Positions 22,815 to 34,100 of a stretch of 45,166 nucleotides of DNA are shown here, one piece after another (the first letter of the stretch is position 1; the number at the start of each line of letters is the position of its first letter). The stretch covers positions 405,070 to 450,235 of the forward strand of contig NW_003108087.1 of assembly GCF_000003605.2 (NCBI RefSeq), read 5' to 3'. Under the pieces are notes generated by a model. The model did not search any database. It worked only from the letters and a program-made list of their open reading frames with translations, and was not told where the DNA came from. Both the position numbers and the translations under genes were made by a program. Source of the stretch: Saccoglossus kowalevskii. Its lineage: Eukaryota > Hemichordata > Enteropneusta > Harrimaniidae.

Positions 22815-25800
22815 CTGAAATTAAACAAACAACAAACATAAACATCAGTAACCACAAATAAATGTTCAATGCTTCCCTCATTACCGTTTTTTTTTTTTTA
22901 ATTTCTCCACTGTTAGTTGTCTGCTTTATCGACGCTCGTTTTAGTACCCCGCTCTTATCACAACTATCTTTATAAAAAAAGCACAATGCAGATGTGCGAT
23001 GTGAGCACTGTAACAATACAAAGTTGTCATTTACAAGAGTCGCTGATCGATGGACGGTCCGATTTCATCTAAACACTCTATTAAACCGAAACGGCAGACG
23101 CGGTATAAGTACTGTACACAGCGTTGAATGCACTTTTATCCTCTAGGGCTAGCCACTAACAACAGTGTTAATGCAGCAGATCTAAAACTGTACAACACCT
23201 TCACGGTATATCCATCTATGTTGCCACATCTGCAACTGAAGCAAATCCTAAATTTTCGGCAATGTCATTAATTTCTTTGTTTCCTAATGACCTACTGATG
23301 GGGCCTCTTCCACACGCCATTAAACCCGACAGATATGTAAGATTTGTCTACATTCAGATTCGTATCATGTTTTAGCCGAATCATCACAAATCCATTGGGT
23401 TTGGTCTCAGTTACTTTAACAAAAAATAGTTTGAAATTATTGGATATAGTTTTGTTTCTCGTTATCCAAGACGATCTGGCAATGAACTTCACAACGAAAC
23501 AAGTGATTAAAAAAACACTGATGTAACCATATAACTAAAGCAAAACATCCTGAGTGAGTAATCATTTACGTTTCGGTAAAGTATAGTTGTGTTTTCTAAG
23601 CGTAAATCTAATTTGTGAATGTTTACAAAGACCGAAGTGAACTTATACAGCGACACAAATTAAGGCTAAGATTGATTATTTTCGTCGCAGCTGTGAACTC
23701 CTGATATAAACTGAAATGTACAAATGAAATTGCGAAAATAGAAGAAATCTACACAGAAATTTAAAATGCCACAGTTGAAATAGCTGTGTAAATTAGAGTC
23801 AATTCATTGTTAATTCAATCCGGGTACTGTGGATTAATGAGTTGATGTCGATAACAGTGATCGTTATATACCGTTAGGTTCCCCGAGCCCCATGCATCAT
23901 CAACGGAACCCTGACCCTCGCATGTAATTAAGAAAAATGATTGCACACGCTAAGAGTCGTCCCATTTCTAATTACCACTGAGAAAAAGAAAAATATCACT
24001 TTATTTAAATACACATCGCAAAATTCGAAACAGCGGTCGTTGTCGGGCTGATTGTTGTCGGCGTCCATTAGTTTACGCTAGAAGTGTATTTATCTAGTAG
24101 TTTATGACTGGTGTAACCGACAATGCATGTCGTTGCCTGTATCGGTCATTAAGAGGGTCCATTTCTTGAAGTTAATGATTCCAAGTGTATTACTGTTATG
24201 TGGTACAGATGGCAGAACCGATCTACATATTAACAGAGTTAACAACGTGCCATTGCTAAACGACTCCGCTGTGCTAGGGAGAAATCCCTTAAATATCGCG
24301 AACTCTGTTAAAAATACATTAGCTCTGTATTCGTTTTAATTTCTCCGCATTGAAGAATGCCTCCCCTGAGGACATCGTTCAACCCTCAGAGGGGAACTAC
24401 GCTTCAGGACATTTCGCTAGCCTAAGAATCGTAATATTTTGTGACTCTCTCATGATCGATTTTTTATGGCGCCAAATGTGATTTCACAATTTTTAGAACG
24501 ATAACGGGTGCATTTCGCTTGAAACAATGTTATTTTCTTCAAGAATATAAAATTGTTAGCAGTACGCCGGATCCATACTTTATATTTTACGCATAATTAC
24601 TGTTGACGCAAATAGCTATTCAATATTCATATCGAATAGATTAATCTTGTTTTTGTTTTAGTTTAATCTTCATTACTCTCCCCTCCTTCTTGTTTGTTTT
24701 CCTATGCATCGAAATATAAACGTCCTATTTAACCGTCCCGCGTGTTTACCAGCAATGCTTTCAGCGGACGGTATACCTGTAATAAAGCAATAACCCACAA
24801 ACTTTCAGAATGAGTTATTTTTTTTACTACTATTTTACCGATAGGGCTTTACGTTCCGAGTGAATGGTATTGTGTAAGCGCCTCGGGCGGAAAAAATACG
24901 GAAATCAAGTTTCGGCTTGAGTGTAACCATTAAAATATAATTATGGTTGGACGATAGGCACAGATGTAAACAGTTTAATTTTCAATCGAGAAACGTTATA
25001 GAACGTTCTGTTTTTTTGTTTTAGCATTTTCGAATTACAACGTGTATTTTAGTAAGTTATCAGGACTCTGTTAATAATTGATACTAATTGTCTAAGGTAG
25101 CAATTCGGTTAACAGTCGTAAAGTAGGAAAATGACAAATGGTCGTTCCTCTGCGAGATCTTTCGTTTTCTCTCTCGACTCTCAGCTATCATTCGCCCAGG
25201 AATTCGCCCAAAATGATAGATTACGCTGTCACTAGGACTGATAAATCCATGCCGTTTTTATGCTACATTGCACCGTAGCCGTCCGTAATCGCATAGTTGA
25301 TTTATCCCGACAACAACGCATGCTCTCGGCTCAATGCACCCCGTTATGGCGGCGTGAAAACCCTCCGCATGCGTCCAAATTTAAACATGTTTGAAAACAA
25401 CAATATCATGATTTCAGAGAAGCGTAAAGCACGGCAATAAACACCACTTTCCGGGCGTGAATTGTTGGCGGTACTGAATAACCATAGCCAATCAGACCGC
25501 TACACGTATTACCATTATCAGTAACACGATTACTACACTCGATAACGCGCAATTTAGTAGACAAGGCACTTGGAACGCAGTCAGAGTGTTTCTAACATTA
25601 TTCGCTACAATGGACCCCGAAGCTGCATAGGCGAAGCTGTCAGAGTCTCACGATTTTATGAGCACTTTCGAATTATGCGTGAGTACGCTTTTGGAGGCTC
25701 GGGAGGATTCCTCTCAAAACGTGAAATCGATCACACAACGAAGTCCACTTCCACTAGGTCGCCGCGAATTATTAGCCTGCAATGATGGAGGGGGTCACGA

Positions 25801-28800
25801 AATCTCTCAAATATTATTCATCGTATAATTAAGGATTTACTACCATACGAATGTGTAGGTGTCCGACATGACAATGGTAAAAATGCTCTGTTTGTGACAA
25901 GAAATAGCGAAGAATCTTGAAAAAAAAAATAATGATGAAAAAAAAAACGGTGAAGAGATATATCTATGAGTAGACTGATTTATTGCTTTAGTTTTCCACA
26001 TGCAATTTTTATGAGGTGTAATTTTGTTTTTATGGACCCTACGGTCAATATTCCTGGCTAATTCCTCGCCAACCTGACATTGATTTATCAGTCTAATCTC
26101 ACTTTTAGCCTGACTTCAATTTCGTTAGTAATATTTTCCGCGAATCGTCATCACAAACACGTTTCTTGATGGAGTGTCCTGCAAATTGTCTGGCTGACGG
26201 CTTTCGAGGTGGCGCGAAATTTTCCAATTTGTAGCGGGCATCGGTGGTCTTTCGGGGGGTGGCGAAATCTTCACCAGTGTATTGAGTATAAATCACCGTA
26301 CCAAATCGATGAACAAGCTCGGGAGAGATGTCTGAGCGTGATAAGAGGGCGAGAGCAACGAAGTGAAAACGACACCTAGGATACGCGATGTTTTTAAAAG
26401 GATAATGATCCTGCGAACATTGCAATCTCAATTTTCTCGAATCCGAGGTTTAAAGTGCTACGCGCAATCACTTGAATCGCGTTTGGGCGTAAAAGTGGCG
26501 TTCTGTATTATGGGTTCTTCGCGCCGTACCCGATAATGGATATTGAACTCGTATTGCGTCTAACGCTAATCATAACGTATGTATTTCACTCGTAACCATG
26601 GTTAATTGGATATCTACTATCATCTCATAATACAGATTGATGCACTCTAATTGGATATCAATAATCCAATCTTAAGTCACTGAGAATGCAATCGACATAC
26701 CATAATCTTGTTATGACAACACTAGTCTAAGCACACAGTTTAAGCTTTCTAATGCGCGATCAATACATTAGATTCGCCACGTTGTTCCATGGTACTCTCC
26801 AATGACATACCTCCCTCTTCGAATTCGATTGACTTTAAAATTATCATCAATAATTATTATCAACAAAAATGCTGGGTTTAATTTTTGGTAATTGCCGAAA
26901 ATGTTACAATCGATAAACAAAACAAATGGTTTCTTGTATATTTACAGAGTAATTTCTAGCAAAATGGACAATATATTTACCTTAATTCTAGACATATTGA
27001 ATAGTTATTATATATTTTCGGTTTTAACCATGTGTTTTTGCTGTGATTTTTTTCTGGGGAGTAGGTACGAAGTAATTTAAGTAATTAATTACAGTAAATT
27101 ACAAAGGAGTGGCATCATTTCTGCTATTGTTTAAGATCTAAGGGCTAAGGATTTTAGGTATAAAGAAAGTACATTGCCTTCGCATCTTGCTTTCTTTATT
27201 GTGTTAATTGCTAAGTACAATAAACAATACCGCACTCGCGTGGCTTGGTTGGGGGCTTGCTTGCTCAGTGAGTATTGACTAGTCATTTAAATAAGTACGT
27301 AACCACTTTAAAAATTATAGAATAGTGAATTCATCAATTGTTCGTGGAACAATACGACGTGGGTATGAAAAGTTCGGTTAATAATAAATATGACTGTTTT
27401 CCTTTGGGGAGACTTCCACGTTCTCATGGGTGAGCATCAGTGATGGTGTCTCACGCTGTATTTGGGAATATCGGACGACCGTGTCTTGAACAACCGCTGC
27501 GGATGATGCTGGTGTAGTGGTTATGTCTGGATTTAAAAATGAATACACTCGAAATTAGATTGTGTTTTGAGAAAAAATGAAATAAAAGTGTTTCGCTTCG
27601 AAGGTGAATATTGGGAAACTGAATGTCACATGAAGACTCATATTGGTTGAGAAGATATCCGTCGTGTTTAATGTTTAAGTCGTACAATAATTAAATCAAG
27701 TATTACTAGTATTGGCTGAGATAACTCAGAATCCATGTCCAGCCTTCAGCCTGAACTGACCACCAGCGCAGTTTTACGGTGTTCGACACCATTATGAATT
27801 AGCGCTTACATAACAGTGTACTACCATGTACCTTTATAGAGCTATTATCATTCATATCTAATATTAGAGATGTTTAAATATTAGAGATACAGGTATCAAT
27901 TATCAATCAACTACTTGTAGTATTACCTACACATTAGAAGGACGTCTTTTGAATTGTGATTTTTTATACGGTAACAATAACCAAATAAAATAATACACGG
28001 AATACCAATGTTAATCTGATTAAGTTCATATTTCGTATCTTGCTCGCAGTATTACTCAAAAAAATCGAGTTTTCTTTTCTCGAAAAAACAAATCTACTAA
28101 AGTCTCAATGTCTTAATATTGTTATTTCTTTAGTTCAATTTGAAGTGGTATGAATAAATCCGATGAAAGTACATTTCCGCGGGAATAAACCTAGCATGAA
28201 ATATAGGAATACGTTTAGAGTCCGCGGAATCACGAGCAGTGAAGACTGTTGCTATTTCGTAAATTGATCTCGTTCAGGAATAGAAATCTGTAATTTAAGC
28301 TGAAAGGGATATCCTGACAATTTTATTGTTGACCGAAGCAATCGTGGGTGAACTAAATACACGTATCGCGTACACATCGATATTTGTACTGTGTGGGACC
28401 CGTTTAGCGGCGATCGAGGAATTATCGTAACATGGAATGCTGGTGTGCGGGCAATCTCCGACACGGCGTTTTGGGAATCCCGAGCCACCACCATACTATG
28501 TGCTCCGCCTTTGTGTGCTTCAGATCGACTTCTATTTAATTCCCATATTGATTCCCATTGTATTTCAAAGCTAGTTTAGTAATTATTACGGGAAGATTGT
28601 TTTGATTTTTTAAAGGCGTTTCGGGACAACTCGACGTAATAGCGCAATCCTGTGGATATCAAAATCATATGCGATTGGATATTTTTTTGTTTTATTCAAT
28701 ATTGATATCAGCGTCAAATTTTAGTTTAGTATTAATTGACTGTTTTTGTTGGTTTGCTTGAAAACAAATGAGCTGAAATACGTGTACTGGTAAAAAAGAT

Positions 28801-30977
28801 GCGACAACGCAACTGCTAAAAATACGTTTAAGAAAGAAAGCAAGGTGGATATTTTGTTTATAAAACAAATTTATTTATGATTGGGGTAAAACTAATATTA
28901 TTTGAACATTTTTACGTTGTTCTGTTTATAGATATTGTTATTGCCAGAATAACAATCGTATAGCAAGAAGTAGCCCCGCAAAGATTTGAATAGTTAATGT
29001 GTAACGTGAACGGGCAGATGAAAGTCGCTGAATTACCGCATTTGTGTTGTCATCGACGCAAGCGAAATATGAATGTTTTTTTTATCTAAATACATTATCG
29101 CCAGTTTACTTTAATATATGACTTTTTATCCTATCGAAATAACAACACAAAGGAGTATTTTCCGAATGATTGCAGCTTTTGTTTCGTAGAATACATTGCG
29201 CGTCAAAAGAAATCGATGACGACGATAGTGCTAGGTCACGCCACTCAGCATTGACTCGCCGCGTCGTACAATTAACAAGTTATTGACAAGTGGCAATCTA
29301 ATCTTATCAAGTAATGTTTAATTAGTTTTTTTACAAACAAAAAGATAAACGTAATTTGCAACAACAAAATGAAAATCACGGTGCTGCTGGAGTACCATAC
29401 ACCAAATTCAAGAAATCCGCGATGAATTCATCTTACGGAGTTGTAGAGAAGCGCGATGTTCTAGTATTATCCGCACATTTTATTTGATTTGATTTATATT
29501 TCCATTCAGCAGCCTTTTATTAAATACAAAATAATCGCCGTTTTGATTAGATTTTATAAATTAGCTTAATGAGTTACAAACGAACGCTAATGAAGACGTG
29601 ATGCTGTGTGCCGTTTCCACGGCAGTCTGATGAAGGGTATACGCGTATTATTTTTTACGATGTGGCATGTATTTTACCTTATATATGATGCGTTGACCAG
29701 ATCACGATTAGTGTAATGTTCCGAACGATGAATAATCTAACTGATTCGGTTAAAATGCCAATGGAAAATACCCTTAACTTTATTTCATAGACGGTTCAAC
29801 CACACGTGCATTGGACACTAAAACTAATTTGCGGAACATTAATAACACCAATTTCTAGCGTGCAGTTACAATTCGTCCATTTTGCGCAACTCTAATGCCG
29901 GACTAAGAAACTCTAAATATAGCTGAATTAACACTTTCATTAGCAGTGGACATAGCCAGCAGAATTGCCATGAACATTAACACATACTAGATCAATGTTT
30001 TGAAATGATATTTTCGAATGTTGCCACCACTACAATTGGCGAACTTTTAGAAAACGTGAAAAATTTAAATGATGTCCAGCTTTGGCCTGGTAAATTTTTG
30101 AGAATGTTTATCTTACCTGTACTCGGGATTCTGTCAGCCCAACTCTCATAGCGATTTCCTCCCGCATGAAGATGTCTGGATAATGCGTCTTTGCGAAATT
30201 TCGTTCCAACTCGTTCAGTTGTGCCGGCGTGAAACGTGTCCGGTGTCTTTTCTGTTTCAGGGGTTTGTCGTCGTTGCTTTCTTGGTTACAACCCATGTGA
30301 GAACCATCGTTACCGCCGTGGCCTGACGATGTGTCTTTCAACAACGTTGTACCATCAGAATCCAAAGACAACTTATCGTTGTTATCGTGTTCATCTTTGA
30401 CACCTGCAATAGACAGAGAAAATTGAACCACATAAAACAGCGCTCCGGGTTAAGACATAAATTGTACGTTTCGATTCTGTTTTTATTGGCTAAATGGGAC
30501 GGAATGGGAGCGAATTACATGAATTAGTGAACACCCCGGGGCGATTCGCTCGCACACAAACATCATATAAACTCTAATCAACCTTTCAGAATGAGAGAAA
30601 TTTCGAAAAATACAGTCATTCAGAAAAGGGGGTCGAATAGTCGACAAAAATTATGACAACGACGATATTGAAAAGAGAAATAACGAAAATGACAAGAGTT
30701 ACAAACAGACCGGCAAAGAAATAAAATTATCTAATTATTTGAGAGTCTCGTTGTATCACCAAATTAGATTGAAAGGTTAGATTAGTGCCAATTTAGTCAA
30801 AATCAAAATAACTCAACGTCCTCTTTTCACGAGCAAAATGACGATTTGCGATCACTTACCTTGGCTCAAAACTGCCGAGTTGAGTTTGTTCATGGTATTG
30901 TTATTGTTGAGTGCGGCGTGTGAGAGAAACGGGTCCGATGCGGTATGCATCTGCACGTGGAGGCTAGCTGCTTCCAT
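22251..30977 (-). CDS. otp: Orthopedia homeobox transcription factor, three exons
   Basis: Joining 30977-30860, 30403-30117 and 22814-22251 gives an uninterrupted 322-residue protein. Seen: an N-terminal leader (1-39), an acidic and polar linker (40-88), a homeodomain (90-149; F97, L105, W137, F138, Q139, N140, R142), a basic run after it (KWKKRKK), the block [15 protein letters not shown] (174-188), a Gly/Ser/Met-rich low-complexity part (about 213-275), [15 protein letters not shown] (288-302) and an OAR motif [14 protein letters not shown] (302-315). The homeodomain with Gln at position 50, the NVFRTPG and MGDSLCSFH blocks and the OAR are diagnostic of Otp as known in flies, sea urchins and vertebrates. 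Its length is close to the roughly 325 residues of vertebrate OTP. Family knowledge: a nuclear DNA-binding protein that binds TAAT-type sites and specifies neuroendocrine and other neurons. All splice sites are GT-AG with good pyrimidine tracts. An in-frame TAA lies 12 nt before the ATG. No homeobox neighbour is in the window. Confidence 0.96.
22815..30116 (-). other. otp: otp intron 2 (7,302 nt, phase 0, splits the homeodomain at 46/47)
   Basis: A long AT-rich GT-AG intron. It holds no assured gene. Items seen inside: a TAAT-rich palindrome (27081-27092), a hairpin (24363-24395, arms near TCCCCTGAGG), and a 108-codon minus-strand frame at 26431-26105 with an in-frame 16-codon internal duplication that I do not recognise. 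Long introns of developmental regulators often hold enhancers, but nothing here proves one. Confidence 0.85.
30117..30403 (-). CDS. otp: otp exon 2, linker and homeodomain helices 1-2 and start of helix 3
   Basis: This exon encodes residues 40-135. The first half is acidic and Gly/Ser/Asp-rich. The second half is the homeodomain up to position 46, starting [20 protein letters not shown]. The acceptor is preceded by a pyrimidine tract (tctctgtctattgcag) and the donor is CAG|GTAAGA. Without splicing, the frame hits a stop two codons past the Gln codon, so the intron is required. The intron position (46/47 of the homeodomain) is shared by many paired-class homeobox genes. Confidence 0.95.
30404..30859 (-). 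other. otp: otp intron 1 (456 nt, phase 1)
   Basis: GT-AG intron between the leader exon and the linker/homeodomain exon. I saw no coding or structured feature in it. Confidence 0.85.
30860..30977 (-). CDS. otp: otp exon 1 (coding part), start codon to donor
   Basis: This exon encodes residues 1-39 plus the first base of codon 40. The start ATG at 30977-30975 has G at -3 and G at +4, a favourable context, and an in-frame TAA at 30989-30987 bounds it upstream. The peptide begins [20 protein letters not shown] and holds a short run of Asn. The donor is AG|GTAAGT (GT at 30859-30858), a consensus site. The phase (1) fits exon 2, producing Gly40. Two further ATGs in this frame, at codons 10 and 29, are less likely starts. 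Confidence 0.9.
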
Positions 30978-31039
30978 CTCTACAGCTTACACCAAACTGT
31001 ACCCTCTCCTGTTAAATGACTACTGGTATTAGTAAGAGG

Positions 31040-31125
31040 CGGTGCCCTTGGTTCGCGAGGTGACATCCTTAAACAGCATAAAACGAGCGCGTTGATTGGC
31101 CACATTATCTGGCGTCCAATCAGGT
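31040..31125 (-). promoter_or_regulatory. otp: Candidate otp core promoter with two CCAAT boxes
   Basis: About 60-145 nt upstream of the otp ATG there is an ATTGG (31095-31099 on the plus strand, so CCAAT on the minus strand) and a CCAAT in the opposite orientation (31116-31120), 16 nt apart. A weak TATA-like TTTTATG (31083-31077 on the minus strand) lies downstream of them. The spacing would put a transcription start near 31050, inside a locally GC-richer stretch. The start site is inferred and no initiator is clear. Confidence 0.35.
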
Positions 31126-31129
31126 GTCG

Positions 31130-34100
31130 CGCTTTCCCTCATTGTCAAGCAAGTGATACACGTCAAGTTATAATCGAACACTGTCCCCTGTACAATAATC
31201 TCATTAATATTAAATTAAGCTCATTAAGCGGGCAAGCCAAAAATCGACTTTAGTGCATTTTACCACATTTCTGTTAATTATGACTTTGAACAATAATAAA
31301 ATGTCGATTTTTGGGCGAGTTAAACAAATCACCACCACCACCGTAATTGTTGTTGTTGATAAAATATGAGAGTTTTTTTTTACTCGAGACCAAGTCACAT
31401 ATTTGAAGGTCGGTGAATTCATACGGAATACACAAATTCAAGATAGGCTGACCTAAAAGACACCGTTTAGTTCTTTTGATAATGAGAAATGTTCCACACA
31501 CATAGAGTACTTGCAAATCCCGCAAACCTCTATGAATACAATCATCATATAAACATTATATATATATTTTTTTCATGAAAATAAATTGCTATATCATTCT
31601 TTAGAAATTGTTTTGTTTGGAATCGTATGAAACCACTCATTTTATTTATCTTTCCGGAAAATGATGATGGGTTTATTTTGATGGGTGTTTTATGGTTAAT
31701 ATTATATACTTTGTGGAATGCGGTAAATGTATGTATTTACGTTGTCGATTCTCAAAAGGAACTACTGCGTCAGCGTGGTTTGCCATTCAACATGCGTTAA
31801 GAGGAACGTTCTTCGCATTAATCTCATTTCTCGCATTTTACTATTTTTGTTAATGAGTTGGTGTTTTTAAAATAAATATATGCAGACAACAATAATTTGT
31901 TTTTTTGTTTTTGGAAAAATAGTATATTTTGAAAAATAACAGCTGTGGTAAGAGCAAGTGTGGGAACTATATGAAGGTACTACATTCTATGCTGCGTGTT
32001 CTATAGAACCCGTAGCAATGAAGACTGGTTTTGCCTGGCACCGTCTGTAACTCAAAGTTCGACATAGAAACAATGCCGGGACTCGACTGTACATGACGTA
32101 ACAATAAGCCAAATATAGAATCTCCGGCAAGCACCCGTATGTCGTATTACGTTACAATGTAACACGCGTCGGAGGTGTTGACTATTTTATTCAATATCAA
32201 ACATCTTCAAATATTAACTTTTAGTGTCAGCAAACAATTCCAGCGCTTTGTATGTCCGCATCCGTGTAAATAAAATAGAAAGATAAACCATACATTTTAC
32301 TCAACACAGAACGAACCAAATAATCAGTATGATGCTGATAGAGGGCGGTGGCAGCCCGTGAATACGAAGGTCGGGCGGTTCAGTGGAACACACCAGTACG
32401 GTCCTTATATTTATATATGATAAAGCCGTTAAATGTTTATAATCTGAGAATGAAAAATGCAATGTTGTTGATATATGAGGAAATTTTATACTAAGTTAGA
32501 CGTGTTTTAAAATATCTATCCCTTTACATGGGCGAGTCAAGTGGGCCGATCAGACAATAGAGTTTTAATTGCATATTATTCCTCTACGTAAATTATAAAC
32601 TGCTAGACAACAATTTAACCAACATATTTATATCTAAGTATTTTTTTTAAATTGAACAAGCAAGAATATACATATTAATTAGATTTTATTTAAAAGAAAA
32701 CATCCGTTAAAAGGGTAAATTATTGGTGTCCTTGTCAAGACCACTATTGTCGAGAACATCACTTGTTTATTAGCTATGCCTCCTTAGTGAAAATGTGCGT
32801 CATTAGTGGCGTCAATGGCAACCACGGGAGTTGTGAGTTCTCTAAACACGGTGTTTGTAAATAAGGACGCGGTTGTTACATAATGTAGTCGCGGATGAGT
32901 TTGAAAACTGTTTAATATAGTTCGAACGGCCTTGGGGATTTCCATTATCTCGGAGAATTCAAATCAAGAATGGAAATAGAATTGTCATTTGTAATATCTC
33001 CTCTCTTCTGTTTCAGAAGAAAATACCACAATGAACAGATGCGATCTTCTCTCATCCGTGTGACACGCTCGGGTAGCTCAAAGCCGTCATGAGAGGTCTA
33101 ATTGTACTGGCATTTTTTCTTCCATCCTTCGTTTAACACTGGACAACTTTAATTGCAGAGACGGGTAATGCACGGGGATAGGGTTCATATTGTCACGCAC
33201 CTGCACAAAGATTTGATTTTGACATATATCGAACGTCAACTCACTTTCTCGGTAGCAATGAGCAAGCGTTTCTCGGAACGAATGAAAACATGCTCTAAAT
33301 CAAATAGAGAAAGCCAGCCGCAGTTAGTTTTAATGACCACTTAAACGTGAAATGTGTGAATGTTGGGACCTTATAACATAATTATTGAAATGTATATAAG
33401 GGACTCAGTAAAGGGGCAGCGTATTGATATGAATGCTGATGACACCAGACGGATGAAAACTTCCTCTTCAGTTATGGTAGATGCAAAACGACAAGGCGAA
33501 ATAGACGTAATGATAATGGACACCGATATCAAACAACACTTGTCATATTTCGGTGCGCGTCGTATTATTAGAAATCAACGCCACTTTGTGAAACTAATGT
33601 ACAATTATTGCGCAATTTATCACTTAAGTAAAACACCCAACACCTCGCATAATCTAAAAAAGAGGTTCCGGAATTATTCTGTCGGTAATTCGCAAATTGG
33701 TTTCACTTATGTTTCATAGTAACAACCTCGGGATCTCGATCCCACCTTGTACGCAGACATGTAGTGACGAATACGTAACATGGAGAATTATGAAAAATGT
33801 CACGAACATGAGGGGAGCGGAAAAAATTGTGTCGTCATGATGTTTGGGGGGATTTTTCCGTTGTATCATACATCTTGATAATTGCAATTTTAAATGCGTA
33901 CTCCAAAGATGTCGTATTTGTGAATTCAGTTTGTCAGCTGGATTGCAAACTATGCTTGATGCAGAGACAGACATATAACCGACTCGCGTTAGCCGCGCAT
34001 TGAAGCAAGGACCCGGATGTCAACTGGTGACACGTGACGTCGAGAAAACTTGGCGTGAAGAAGTTATATCTACTGATACAACTGCGCACGAGTTACGTCT

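Noticed and set aside
22436-22818. Frames opposite or out of frame with otp exon 3
   Set aside because: They are shadows of a GC-rich coding exon.
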